The translations under genes and the position numbers were made by a program. Positions 41,585 through 51,405 of a stretch of DNA of 64,000 nucleotides are shown in pieces. The notes beneath the pieces are model-generated. The model did no database searches, had not been told where the DNA came from, and saw only the letters and a program-made list of their open reading frames with translations. The stretch is from Saccharomyces uvarum (taxonomy: Eukaryota; Ascomycota; Saccharomycetes; Saccharomycetales; Saccharomycetaceae), in contig OX365938.1 in the NCBI GenBank assembly GCA_947243795.1, forward strand, positions 310,001 through 374,000. Reading direction: 5' to 3'. Every line of letters starts with the position of its first letter. Position 1 is the first letter of the stretch.

Positions 41585-44500
41585 ATGAGTGAGCTGAATA
41601 CTGTTTCGACGAACTCCAGTGATTCCGCCAAAAACGGTGGTATATCAAATAGTCCCGAGGATATGGACTCTGCTGCTGCTGCCAATCATGCTATAAAGAA
41701 AAGAACAAAGGCATCTCGCGCCTGCGATCAATGTCGTAAGAAGAAAATTAAATGTGACTACAAGGATGAAAAGGGACTCTGTTCGAATTGTCAAAGAAAT
41801 GGAGACCGTTGCAGTTTTGAAAGGGTTCCTTTAAAAAGAGGGCCCTCAAAAGGCTATACAAGGAGCGCTAGTCATTCAAGAACTCACGAAATACAAGAGT
41901 ATAACAACAGTAAGTCATATAATACATTGGAAAATAGTAATGGCGCGAACAATAATAACGGTACCAACAGCAATACCGTCCCGAGTACCCCTTCGAGATC
42001 AAATTCAGTTCTTTTGCCTCCACTGACACAATATATTCCCCAAGCCGGCGGCGTGCCTCCCAGTTTCTCAAATGCCGCAACTCAACCTACTATGCCTGCT
42101 GGCAATATTGGTCAGCAGCAGTTTTGGAAAGTACCTTACCACGAATTCCAACATCAGAGAAAGGGTTCTATTGACTCTTTGCAGAGCGATATATCGGTTA
42201 GAACTTTGAACCCGAACGAGCAGTTATCTTATAATACTGTACAACAGTCCCCCATAACAAATAAAACGGCTCATGATTCTGGCAATGCACACGGAAGTAT
42301 CACAGGCTCAGGAAGTGCCTCTGGTAGCGGTGGTTACTGGTCCTTTATAAGAACATCTGGTTTATTAGCTCCTACTGATGATCACAATGAGGAACAAACA
42401 AGAAGATCAAGCTCTATACCTTCTTTGCTACGAAACACTTCAAATTCGCTTTTATTAGGTGGCCAGCCTCAACTACCGCCCCCTCAACAGCCGTCACAGT
42501 CACAGTCACAATCGCAACCGCAACCGCCGCAGCAACCGCCGCAGCAACAACAAAAACCGCAGCAAGGGCAGAATTTGTATTCATATTCTCAATTTTCTCA
42601 GCAGCAGCCATACAATCCATCGATATCATCCTTCGGCCAATTCACTGCCAATGGATTCCATTCTAGGCAAGGATCAGTAGCCAGTGAGGCAATGTCCCCC
42701 AGTGCACCTGCTATGTATGCCAGCGCATCTACAAACCCGGCAAGTAACGTACAGCAAGCACAAAAACCTCAAGGGCAACAAGGGCAACAATTTCCATCCG
42801 ATTCAGATGCTAATAGAAGACGGCAATCAGCTCCAGTATCAGTAACGTTGTCCGCCGTCGGGCTGAATGGCAATGAGAACAATGATCGTAATATGAACAA
42901 TAATACTAGTGGCAATAGTAATAATAATAGTGGTTCTTCTAAAGACCTATCTCAAAATTCACAAGAATCTGTAACCACAACACCGGTAGCTTTAGAAGCG
43001 ACGAGCCCCGGATCTACGCCCCAGAGAGGTACAAAGAAACGTAGAAAAAGTTATGTATCCAAGAAACCAAAGCCAAAGAGAGGCTCGTCTATTTCCATAT
43101 CATCGAGGGATTCATCACACCCAATATCATCTTCTTCTACTATGGTGTATGGACAAATTTCCGATGTAGATCTGATTGATGCTTATTATGAATTTATACA
43201 CGTGGGATTCCCTATAATACCTTTGAATAAAACAACTCTAACCAATGATTTGTTGTTGGTGAACACTCAGCCAATTTCTAATATTCACGAAGTTAACTCT
43301 TATGTTATTTTGTGGTTCAGAAACTCATTAGAACTTTTGGTCCGTGTGGCTTTGAAACAAAAACCAGGCGGGAAATTTTTTGATAATATAGTTGGCATGC
43401 CCCTATCGCCCGGAAACGACAATAATAAGCCTGGCTTTACCACAGCTGTGGCAAGAGATGATGCTGAGAAAACAAGAAACGACTCGAATAATGAAGTACA
43501 GGAGACTTTAGAAGTGCAGAGTGTTTTCATTGCGGCTTTGAACGAGTGTTTTCAAAAAATCGTGGATATCCATCCCAAATTCAGAGAAAACAACGAGCAA
43601 ATCTCGCCCAAGATCAAGGTTATCTACTTATCTACTTTCATTCTTCTGAATTATATCTTGGCATTTGTTGGGTACGATAATTCATTTGTGCTGGGAATGT
43701 CAGTGACAATTTTCAACGAATTTAAACTATACAAATTGATATTGTTCCCTGGGACAGATATCGATGAGACGAGGGCGGCCGTTGGTGGCGAGACTACCAC
43801 GGAGAATGGAGACACGGACCGTTCAGAATTTGAAATTGGATCCGGAAGTGCTGGGCATATAAATCCATCCAACTCGCCAAATTCCATGGACGAGAATATG
43901 AGTCACTACTCTGTGTTGTTTAAAAGATTGTACATTTTACTTTCGGTTTTTGATTCTTTGCAAAGTTGCGCATTTGGCGGACCCAAACTGTTAAACATCT
44001 CCATCCAGGATTCCACGGAAAAGTTTTTTGCCAATGAATTAGGTTCCAAATGGTGCCTGGAGCAAAGCCAATTGAGATTGAAATGCGTCTTGCAAAGTTT
44101 GAAACTGGGCGAATTGTTGAGTGAGTTGGCCAGAAACAGAATATCGATGAATGTGGTTAGCAAGCCCAAGTTCGACATCGCCAATTTATCTTTCCTTTTA
44201 TCCGAGTTTGTGGGAAACCAACCCGTATCGGTGGCACAATTGTTTTGCAAGCTGTTGATCGGGAAGCACAATTTCATCAATTGCTTATTGTCGTTGCATG
44301 ATACCGAGACGGGCGTTTATTCAGAATTGACATTGGAACTGAGTTCGAAACTGGCAGACTCCTTATGTTCATTGATATCGATAATCCTGCAAATATTAAC
44401 ACTGATATTGAGACTAAACCCCACGAACAGCATCGACTTCAATTATAGACCACCGAACCCGCCCGCGGCCGACCCTACCGCGCAAGAGACATCTCCCACG

Positions 44501-45106
44501 GGGGCCGGCAATGCTGGCGCTACAACTCCATCCGAGGGAAACCCAGATTTTTACAAAAAGCTACTGGGCCTGAAGCAAGACAGCGAGAACATCCTCTCCG
44601 ACCTGTGCCGGGGAGTTGTCTCGCCCTTTGCGATCGCCATACTGCACGAGATCTACAACATCACTGAACTGGTCAAGCAGATGCCCACGTCCTTGATTAG
44701 CATAATGATGACCGCCACCACCACGCAGAACAGCCAGGACACCAAGAAGTCCCAAGACCTAGTGATGAAGCTGTCCAACTCCATGAACGAGGTGGTGCAG
44801 ATCACCAGCGTGCTGACGATGATCAAGCCGTTCAAGATTTTCGAGCACGAGCTGAACAAGCCCGTGGCGTCGCACACGGGCGTGCTCTCTCCCTCGTCCA
44901 GAACAGACGTCCTGTGGGCCAGGTCAGGCCAAAGCGTCCGCGAGACACCGGTGATGAAGGCATTGTTCGGCGAAGGCCAGCCCTCGAGCACACAGACCCC
45001 GGCAACGGCTGCGCCGGCGGAGTCCAGGCTCGAGAACGTGGCCCTCGAGAACTTCGTCAGTATCGGCTGGAAGCTGCTGGACGATTCCGAGCTGGGCTGG
45101 TACTGA
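41585..45106 (+). CDS. RGT1: Rgt1, glucose-responsive transcription factor
   Basis: 1173 residues; 1170 in S. cerevisiae. A Zn2Cys6 cluster has cysteines 47, 50, 57, 66, 69 and 76 (ACDQCRKKKIKC... LCSNCQRNGDRC). A long low-complexity region rich in Ser, Asn, Gln and Pro extends to about 480, with a basic stretch (KKRRKSYVSKKPKPKRGSS) near 500. A fungal-specific helical region follows. Rgt1 with Mth1, Std1 and Ssn6-Tup1 represses HXT glucose transporter genes; glucose triggers PKA phosphorylation and release. The last 600 bases are notably GC-rich compared with the rest of the gene. Confidence 0.97.
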   Translation: MSELNTVSTNSSDSAKNGGISNSPEDMDSAAAANHAIKKRTKASRACDQCRKKKIKCDYKDEKGLCSNCQRNGDRCSFERVPLKRGPSKGYTRSASHSRTHEIQEYNNSKSYNTLENSNGANNNNGTNSNTVPSTPSRSNSVLLPPLTQYIPQAGGVPPSFSNAATQPTMPAGNIGQQQFWKVPYHEFQHQRKGSIDSLQSDISVRTLNPNEQLSYNTVQQSPITNKTAHDSGNAHGSITGSGSASGSGGYWSFIRTSGLLAPTDDHNEEQTRRSSSIPSLLRNTSNSLLLGGQPQLPPPQQPSQSQSQSQPQPPQQPPQQQQKPQQGQNLYSYSQFSQQQPYNPSISSFGQFTANGFHSRQGSVASEAMSPSAPAMYASASTNPASNVQQAQKPQGQQGQQFPSDSDANRRRQSAPVSVTLSAVGLNGNENNDRNMNNNTSGNSNNNSGSSKDLSQNSQESVTTTPVALEATSPGSTPQRGTKKRRKSYVSKKPKPKRGSSISISSRDSSHPISSSSTMVYGQISDVDLIDAYYEFIHVGFPIIPLNKTTLTNDLLLVNTQPISNIHEVNSYVILWFRNSLELLVRVALKQKPGGKFFDNIVGMPLSPGNDNNKPGFTTAVARDDAEKTRNDSNNEVQETLEVQSVFIAALNECFQKIVDIHPKFRENNEQISPKIKVIYLSTFILLNYILAFVGYDNSFVLGMSVTIFNEFKLYKLILFPGTDIDETRAAVGGETTTENGDTDRSEFEIGSGSAGHINPSNSPNSMDENMSHYSVLFKRLYILLSVFDSLQSCAFGGPKLLNISIQDSTEKFFANELGSKWCLEQSQLRLKCVLQSLKLGELLSELARNRISMNVVSKPKFDIANLSFLLSEFVGNQPVSVAQLFCKLLIGKHNFINCLLSLHDTETGVYSELTLELSSKLADSLCSLISIILQILTLILRLNPTNSIDFNYRPPNPPAADPTAQETSPTGAGNAGATTPSEGNPDFYKKLLGLKQDSENILSDLCRGVVSPFAIAILHEIYNITELVKQMPTSLISIMMTATTTQNSQDTKKSQDLVMKLSNSMNEVVQITSVLTMIKPFKIFEHELNKPVASHTGVLSPSSRTDVLWARSGQSVRETPVMKALFGEGQPSSTQTPATAAPAESRLENVALENFVSIGWKLLDDSELGWY

Positions 45107-45471
45107 CAGAAACCAGCACCAGGCTTTTCCTCCCCCCTCGGACCGGAAACCCGCGTAGAGAAGTGCCAGGGACGGCTAACCTTAATATAACATATACACT
45201 ACGTACTCACGCACATACATACTAGCTGTTGTAAACCTGTAACAATACCGTCACCACTTCTCACTCTACGTTCGAGAGGCACCCAGCCCAGGGGTGCGCG
45301 CGGACAATGGGTACCTTCCGCTTGCGCAGCAAAGGGGTCTCTCCTGTTCCTACTTTTCCATTCCTTTTTCAGGGGCATGTCCTTATTAACCACGTTGCTA
45401 CTGCCGGTTGCTGCTGCTACTGAGGTTCCGGCACTCGCAAAGATCCCGGTGCCGATTTATTGCCATACAGG

Positions 45472-45530
45472 CCCCTGTAAAGTGGCCCGTGATCTGAAAG
45501 ATTCCCACCCCCCCCTCTTCCCCCGCCCCT
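45472..45530 (+). promoter_or_regulatory. Stress response elements (STRE) of UGP1
   Basis: CCCCT at 45472-45476, 45512-45516 and 45526-45530, about 250-310 bases before the UGP1 ATG, embedded in a C-rich stretch. CCCCT is the Msn2/Msn4 site. UGP1 supplies UDP-glucose for trehalose and glycogen and is stress-induced in yeast. In a C-rich tract some matches may be by chance. Confidence 0.55.
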
Positions 45531-45605
45531 TCTCGAGCAGCCTGACGCGCTTCCTTCTGGGCTCGGCCTGTTTTTGTTTTTTTCCTTTTCTAGTCTGAGT
45601 TTGAG

Positions 45606-45613
45606 TATATAAA
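45606..45613 (+). promoter_or_regulatory. TATA box of UGP1
   Basis: TATATAAA, 168 bases before the UGP1 start. A TATA-containing promoter is typical of stress-regulated yeast genes. Confidence 0.7.
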
Positions 45614-45780
45614 CCTAAATAAACAACAGAGTGTTTCTGGAGATGCCTAGTGAGAGAATGTAATTGTTTCTCGTTGAAAGTACAATTCCTGCCCTTTCCA
45701 CTCAGCAGCACCGTTAAAAGGCTCTGTTTTCCTCCGATTACACAAACTAACCCCCGCGCAAACCCACCAAGCATATCATA

Positions 45781-47280
45781 ATGTCCTCTAAGAAGCATAC
45801 CAAGACACATTCCACCTATGCATTCGAAAGCAACACAAACAGTGTGGCCGCCTCGCAAATGAGAAACGCGCTGAACAAGTTGGCGGACTCCAGCAAGGTC
45901 CAGGATGCTGACCGTGGTAGGTTCGAGAGCGAACTGGATTCGTTCTTCACGCTTTTCAGGAGATACCTGGTGGAAAAGTCCTCCAGAACCACTTTGGAGT
46001 GGGACAAGATCAATTCTCCCAACCCAGAACAGGTGGTCAAGTACGAAATCATTGCTCAGCAGCCGGAAACCGTTTCTAACCTGGCCAAACTGGCCGTATT
46101 GAAGTTGAACGGTGGGCTGGGTACCTCCATGGGTTGTGTCGGGCCCAAATCCGTCATTGAAGTGAGAGAGGGAAACACATTTTTGGACCTGTCCGTTCGT
46201 CAAATCGAATACTTGAACAGGCAGTACGACAGTGACGTGCCTTTACTGTTGATGAACTCCTTCAACACCGACAAGGACACGGAACACTTGATTAAGAAGT
46301 ACTCCGCCAACAGGATCAGAATCAGATCCTTCAACCAATCGAGGTTCCCAAGAGTCTACAAGGACTCTTTGCTGCCAGTCCCCACCGAATACGACTCTCC
46401 TCTCGACGCCTGGTACCCACCGGGTCACGGTGATTTGTTCGAGTCCCTGCATGCCTCTGGTGAACTGGACGCGTTGATTGCTCAAGGCAGAGAAGTGCTG
46501 TTCGTTTCTAATGGTGACAACTTGGGTGCCACCGTCGACTTGAAGATCTTAAACCACATGATCGAGACCGGCGCCGAGTACATAATGGAATTGACCGATA
46601 AGACCAGGGCCGATGTCAAAGGTGGTACTTTGATCTCGTATGACGGACAAGTCCGTTTACTGGAAGTCGCCCAAGTTCCAAAGGAGCACATTGACGAATT
46701 CAAAAACATCAGAAAATTCACGAATTTCAACACTAATAACTTATGGATTAATTTGAAAGCCGTCAAGAAGTTGATCGAATCAAGTAATTTGGAGATGGAA
46801 ATCATTCCAAACCAAAAAACCATAACAAGAGACGGTCACGAAATCAACGTTTTACAACTAGAAACCGCTTGTGGTGCCGCCATCAGACATTTCGAAGGTG
46901 CTCACGGTGTTGTCGTTCCAAGATCAAGATTCTTGCCCGTCAAGACCTGTTCCGATTTGTTACTAGTCAAGTCAGATCTGTTCCGTTTGGAACATGGTTC
47001 TTTGAAACTAGACCCATCCCGTTTCGGTCCAAACCCGTTGATCAAGTTGGGCTCTCATTTCAAAAAAGTCTCTGGTTTCAACGCCAGAATCCCTCACATC
47101 CCCAAGATTGTTGAACTAGACCACTTGACCATTACCGGTAACGTCTTCTTAGGTAAGGGCGTCACCTTGAGGGGTACCGTCATTATCGTTTGCTCGGACG
47201 GTCATAAAATAGATATTCCAAACGGTTCCATACTAGAAAACGTTGTTGTCACTGGTAATTTGCAAATCTTGGAGCATTGA
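45781..47280 (+). CDS. UGP1: UDP-glucose pyrophosphorylase
   Basis: 499 residues, the yeast length. It makes UDP-glucose and pyrophosphate from UTP and glucose 1-phosphate in the cytosol, feeding glycogen, trehalose, beta-glucan and glycoprotein synthesis. The nucleotide-binding loop [18 protein letters not shown] is at about 107-124, and [12 protein letters not shown] is the metal and sugar-binding region. The C-terminal left-handed beta-helix (about 400-499, [17 protein letters not shown]) supports octamer formation. Ser11 (KTHSTYAF) is the site phosphorylated by PAS kinase in S. cerevisiae. Codon bias is strong. Confidence 0.98.
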   Translation: MSSKKHTKTHSTYAFESNTNSVAASQMRNALNKLADSSKVQDADRGRFESELDSFFTLFRRYLVEKSSRTTLEWDKINSPNPEQVVKYEIIAQQPETVSNLAKLAVLKLNGGLGTSMGCVGPKSVIEVREGNTFLDLSVRQIEYLNRQYDSDVPLLLMNSFNTDKDTEHLIKKYSANRIRIRSFNQSRFPRVYKDSLLPVPTEYDSPLDAWYPPGHGDLFESLHASGELDALIAQGREVLFVSNGDNLGATVDLKILNHMIETGAEYIMELTDKTRADVKGGTLISYDGQVRLLEVAQVPKEHIDEFKNIRKFTNFNTNNLWINLKAVKKLIESSNLEMEIIPNQKTITRDGHEINVLQLETACGAAIRHFEGAHGVVVPRSRFLPVKTCSDLLLVKSDLFRLEHGSLKLDPSRFGPNPLIKLGSHFKKVSGFNARIPHIPKIVELDHLTITGNVFLGKGVTLRGTVIIVCSDGHKIDIPNGSILENVVVTGNLQILEH

Positions 47281-47752
47281 AGACGATACGAGGCCTTGCC
47301 TGCATGCTCGTTTTCTTTTCTTCTCCATTCATATATTTATTCTACCACACGCTGTTTTTCCCGCCCCCCCCCCCCCCCCAATCGGTTCTATATCTCTAGT
47401 ATATTCATCTTTATATAGCCAGTCTTATACAGAAGGAAGAAATAATAAAAATACTAAAAAAATTGAACCTATAGAGCCTCATTATTATTATCCATTGTAT
47501 TCTTTACAAGGAGCAGCCTTAATTTAATCTTTCTTTGCAGGGTAAGGCCTTCGTGAACTTTAGGGAAATAGTATAGATAGACTTGAGTTGAAGGGAATAA
47601 GTCGGATCACCACCCGTTCTCACGTCAATAGACACTGCAAACGACGTATTCCGGTGTCCTGAATTACACCTTTCACGTCACTAGACTAATTCGAACGAAA
47701 AGAGGAGGAGCCACTTTCCTTTTGAGCACAGCCAAAGGAGCAAAAGCGCAAT
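47281..47752. other. UGP1-TUL1 intergenic region
   Basis: 472 bases; contains the C16 homopolymer listed separately and AT-rich terminator sequence. No gene seen. Confidence 0.5.
47364..47379 (+). repeat. C16 homopolymer
   Basis: Sixteen consecutive C residues, about 84 bases after the UGP1 stop and preceded by CCCG. Runs of C this long are rare in yeast, where A/T runs dominate. It may be part of the UGP1 3' UTR. The length may be uncertain because of sequencing error. Confidence 0.8.
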
Positions 47753-50029
47753 ATGGAAATTGATGGCAACACCTTAGTGTTCATAATAGTGATTCTTTTC
47801 CTATTCTTCTCCACACCCGGTGGTGACGGTGTGTCCTCTCAGTACGAGTTCAACCAGCTGCAAAGATTCAAGCAACAGTTTCAAACAGAACATGATGTAT
47901 TTCTTAATATGACACATACGGATAATTTCCGAAATATCACGGGTTTCAAATTAAGCTACCAAGATATGTTGAACAACCCTTTGCAGAATGCTACTTACCC
48001 ACTACCAGGGAAGGGATATGACCGATGGTTGCCCAACCAGAACTACATGGTTTTGCCCAATGAAGTCATAGATACTATAAACTCTCAAGTCTGGAATACT
48101 TCGAATGGTAACACCTTAAATATTTTCCCCCCTAATATTACAAGTACGCTGTTGGGAAAGATCAACGTTGTGTCAAATAGCAAGTACGAAAAGATAAGAA
48201 TGCCCATACCCAGATTCTATGAACCTGCAAATGATTTCTCGGAAGATATTCCTCCTGAGGGCGAGACATACTGGTCAGATTGGCCCTCTTACGGCGAGCT
48301 TCATAACGTGACTTTTCAACATGGCGAGATTGCTATTCAAATTACTCATATGAACAACCTTCAGAATAGCAACAATTACTTCAGGAGAAATTTCATAAAT
48401 AAAGAAAGTGATCGTTGGAAATTATTGAATCTACAGATTGATTTTTCAGATAAAACTGAAAAGGAAAAGCACTCCATTTCATCAAAGGCAGTTTACGATA
48501 TCCAGCGTGGTAGAATTTTATCCATCTCCCAAAGTTCTAAATTCCATTCATTATTCGCCCTTCCCCACTACATGTCTTTACAGGATGATTATGATAAAGA
48601 AATATTCAATGATGTCAAACAGCTCGTCGATGAATTCTGGAACTTCACGGATTACACAGATGTTATGACCATGAATGATGTACAGGATGCATACGATAGT
48701 GCTAATCTTAAATGTGAATACATGACTTTTCTTCAATTAGAACCTTGGAACCAATATACTAAGGACCAAATTAAATTGATAGATGATGAATTGAATTGGC
48801 CATTGGGGCGTCCGGTAAACCTTTCTAGTTTACCTCCTATAAATGTCGTTTCTGGGTTATTATATTCGCCCGACTGTGGTCTTAGATTGGCAATTAATGA
48901 CGTAAAGGGTAAACGATACGAATTAAAAATCATGTCGATTAGAACGCATCTAATGTTTGGTATTGTGTTATTTGCTGCTCAAATATATTTATTACTGACT
49001 CAAATGCATCATACAAACACACCTTCCATGGTCAATAAAATTTCGTTTTATTGCTTCTCGATGATCAATTTGGTTGATGGTTCCTTAGCTACGTTATACT
49101 TTGTGGCTGCTAGCGTTGTTCCTGAATTGTACTTGCCCTTGGTGATAAGTGCATTTTCATGTTTTATCCTTGCATCCATTTTCGAAATACGTTACTTGAT
49201 ATCGATTTATGCGTCACAAGTTAACGAACAGAACGTCGGGATAGCTAATTTGCTGCGTGGTAGTACCGGCATATATGATGAGAATAGGCCAAGGCCCGCA
49301 TTTATCCCTGATGAAGGTTCCATCGGCGGCTCACTATATGGTAGATTTTTCTTTACGTTAATCATTTTCACGTTTTTGATATTGAGTTCAATATCATGGC
49401 CCCGTCAATTGAGAATGATATTTGAGTATATTCTTATTTTCATCTTGAACTCCTACTGGATTCCCCAAATTTTCCGTAACGCTGTTAAGGGTATCCCTTC
49501 CAGAAGAGAGAGAACAAGAGCTACCAATGGGGGAAATAGAAATCAAAATAAGATGCCTTTATTATGGAGTTTTGTGATCGGTACAACAATAATCAGAAGT
49601 TTACCCGTCATTTATGTTTTCACTTATTCTTCAAACGTCTTTAGGCACCATAAAGATGTTCGTTTTGTTGTATTTTTATCGCTGTGGCTATTGTTCCAAA
49701 TTAGTGTTTTGTATTCTCAAGACATATTGGGATCACGCTGGTTCTTACCTCAACACACAATTCCGGAAGGATATTCGTATTTCAAGCCACTTTCGAACCA
49801 GTACATTGTAGAACATGGTGGTGGTACTGTTGAAAACACTGTTGACTGTGCGATATGTATGTCAGATGTTCCAATCTATATTGAAGAAATTCCTGAAACT
49901 CATAAAGTGGACCAACACACTTATATGGTAACGCCCTGCAACCACGTCTTCCATACTTCATGTTTGGAAAATTGGATGAGTTATAAGTTACAATGTCCTG
50001 TTTGTAGGTCACCGTTGCCTCCTTTGTAG
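47753..50029 (+). CDS. TUL1: Tul1, Golgi transmembrane ubiquitin ligase
   Basis: 758 residues, exactly the yeast length. There is an N-terminal hydrophobic signal/anchor (TLVFIIVILFLFFSTPG), then a long lumenal domain with many N-glycosylation sequons, seven membrane segments from about 395 to 660, and a C-terminal RING-H2 at about 699-752 (CAICM, then CNHVFHTSCLENW, then CPVC). Tul1 is the E3 of the Golgi Dsc complex that ubiquitylates membrane proteins with exposed polar transmembrane residues for vacuolar sorting. All RING ligands are present. Confidence 0.97.
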   Translation: MEIDGNTLVFIIVILFLFFSTPGGDGVSSQYEFNQLQRFKQQFQTEHDVFLNMTHTDNFRNITGFKLSYQDMLNNPLQNATYPLPGKGYDRWLPNQNYMVLPNEVIDTINSQVWNTSNGNTLNIFPPNITSTLLGKINVVSNSKYEKIRMPIPRFYEPANDFSEDIPPEGETYWSDWPSYGELHNVTFQHGEIAIQITHMNNLQNSNNYFRRNFINKESDRWKLLNLQIDFSDKTEKEKHSISSKAVYDIQRGRILSISQSSKFHSLFALPHYMSLQDDYDKEIFNDVKQLVDEFWNFTDYTDVMTMNDVQDAYDSANLKCEYMTFLQLEPWNQYTKDQIKLIDDELNWPLGRPVNLSSLPPINVVSGLLYSPDCGLRLAINDVKGKRYELKIMSIRTHLMFGIVLFAAQIYLLLTQMHHTNTPSMVNKISFYCFSMINLVDGSLATLYFVAASVVPELYLPLVISAFSCFILASIFEIRYLISIYASQVNEQNVGIANLLRGSTGIYDENRPRPAFIPDEGSIGGSLYGRFFFTLIIFTFLILSSISWPRQLRMIFEYILIFILNSYWIPQIFRNAVKGIPSRRERTRATNGGNRNQNKMPLLWSFVIGTTIIRSLPVIYVFTYSSNVFRHHKDVRFVVFLSLWLLFQISVLYSQDILGSRWFLPQHTIPEGYSYFKPLSNQYIVEHGGGTVENTVDCAICMSDVPIYIEEIPETHKVDQHTYMVTPCNHVFHTSCLENWMSYKLQCPVCRSPLPPL

Positions 50030-50457
50030 ATAGCATTCCTTCTTTCTAATGGTTATATACTACAGTGTCAAATTCAAGATTATTACAACGTTTTCATTTA
50101 CTTATAACACACAACAATTACAGATATTTTGAATTGATACTATGCGCTAATTCAAGTAGCGTGCTGCGTGATACCGAACTTTGCTTTAATGGCTTATTAA
50201 TGTATATTTTTTATAAAACTAAACAAGAACGTCTTCTGGGTTTTAAACTGTTACCCTTTCTCCATATGACACCTTTTTCGAGAAAATATACGGAGAATAT
50301 TGCAAGTTCAATTTGATTCTATAAGATCTAAACAGCTGAAGCCCTGCATTAAATATTTCCTAAAATAGTTGTCTTATTTGAGGATTCAATCTTACTTGGG
50401 GACGCTGTTTTTGTTCACATGAGAATACATTAAATTCAAGGTACCATTTATTTCAAT
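50030..50457. other. TUL1 to YKL033W-A intergenic region
   Basis: 428 AT-rich bases. An 83-codon open frame at 50065-50316 has no motif and I treat it as chance. Nothing else seen. Confidence 0.5.
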
Positions 50458-51168
50458 ATGACACATCCTGTAGGTGTAAAAGCATGTTTGTTTGATATGG
50501 ATGGCCTTCTTATTAACACAGAAGACATCTACACTGAAACATTAAATGAAACCTTGGCGGAATTTGGTAAAGGTCCTTTGACTTGGGACGTCAAGATTCA
50601 GTTACAAGGGCTTCCAGGACCGGAAGCGGGAACGAAGGTTATTGAGCACTACGGCCTCCCAATAACTTTAAAAGAGTATGAAGAAAGGAATGTTGCTTTG
50701 CAATCTCTTAAATGGGGCACCTGCGAATTTCTGCCTGGTGCACTGGACTTGTTGAAATACTTAAAGTCAAAGGGTATTCCTATTGCTCTATGTACCTCTT
50801 CGAATAAATTGAAATTCCATGGTAAAACAAGTCATTTAGGTCATGGTTTCGATCTTTTCGATGCCATTGTAACTGGTGATGATCCAAGAATTCCAAAAGG
50901 CAGAGGAAAACCATTCCCGGACGTTTGGCAATTGGGTTTGAAGGAACTAAATAAAAAGTACCATACTGACATTAAACCCGATAAATGTATGGTCTTCGAA
51001 GATGGTATTCCTGGTGTTAAATCAGGCAAGGCGTTTGGCGCTCATGTTATTTGGGTCCCTCATCCGGAGGCACATGCTGTTTTGGGCGACACAGAAACTT
51101 TGTTGGCTGGTAAAGGTGAGCTATTGTCCTCTTTAGAAAAACTAGAAAAAGCTAAATATGGCCTCTGA
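50458..51168 (+). CDS. HAD-family sugar-phosphatase-like hydrolase (YKL033W-A)
   Basis: 236 residues with the four HAD motifs. The nucleophile motif is FDMDGLLINTED (Asp13, Asp15). The serine/threonine motif is in LCTSSNK near 107. The lysine is in RGKPFPDVW near 161, and the acidic pair is in MVFEDGIPGVKSG near 183. A small helical cap between motifs I and II marks the beta-phosphoglucomutase/pseudouridine-5'-phosphatase-like subgroup (related to human HDHD1). The substrate in yeast is not settled to my knowledge. All catalytic residues are intact. Confidence 0.95.
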   Translation: MTHPVGVKACLFDMDGLLINTEDIYTETLNETLAEFGKGPLTWDVKIQLQGLPGPEAGTKVIEHYGLPITLKEYEERNVALQSLKWGTCEFLPGALDLLKYLKSKGIPIALCTSSNKLKFHGKTSHLGHGFDLFDAIVTGDDPRIPKGRGKPFPDVWQLGLKELNKKYHTDIKPDKCMVFEDGIPGVKSGKAFGAHVIWVPHPEAHAVLGDTETLLAGKGELLSSLEKLEKAKYGL

Positions 51169-51405
51169 AGTTTTTCTTTTGTAATGTTTACTTTCTTTCT
51201 AGTAATTAATGTCTGTTGTATACAGTTGATGCAAAAGCAAGATCGCTTAGTATTTCTTGTATTGTACTTTTGTAGAAAGTAACTTTTGGTATTCTTGTAT
51301 ACCATTCACTACATGTTTGGGTTTTTATCACTTATTTTAGCCACATTGTTTAACACATTAACTATAATGTGAACATGCACATCGAAAGAAAGTACATATG
51401 GTTAG

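Larger units (their letters stand above)
45107..45780. other. RGT1-UGP1 intergenic region
   Basis: 674 bases with the UGP1 stress-type promoter (listed separately). An ATG-initiated 73-codon frame at 45377-45598 lies here. S. cerevisiae annotates a small gene (AIM26, YKL037W) in this interval, but I cannot confirm that this frame corresponds to it, and it overlaps the stress elements. Confidence 0.45.

Noticed and set aside
45377-45598. 73-codon frame as AIM26
   Set aside because: An S. cerevisiae gene is annotated in the interval, but I could not match the peptide and the frame overlaps the UGP1 stress elements; noted only in the intergenic entry.
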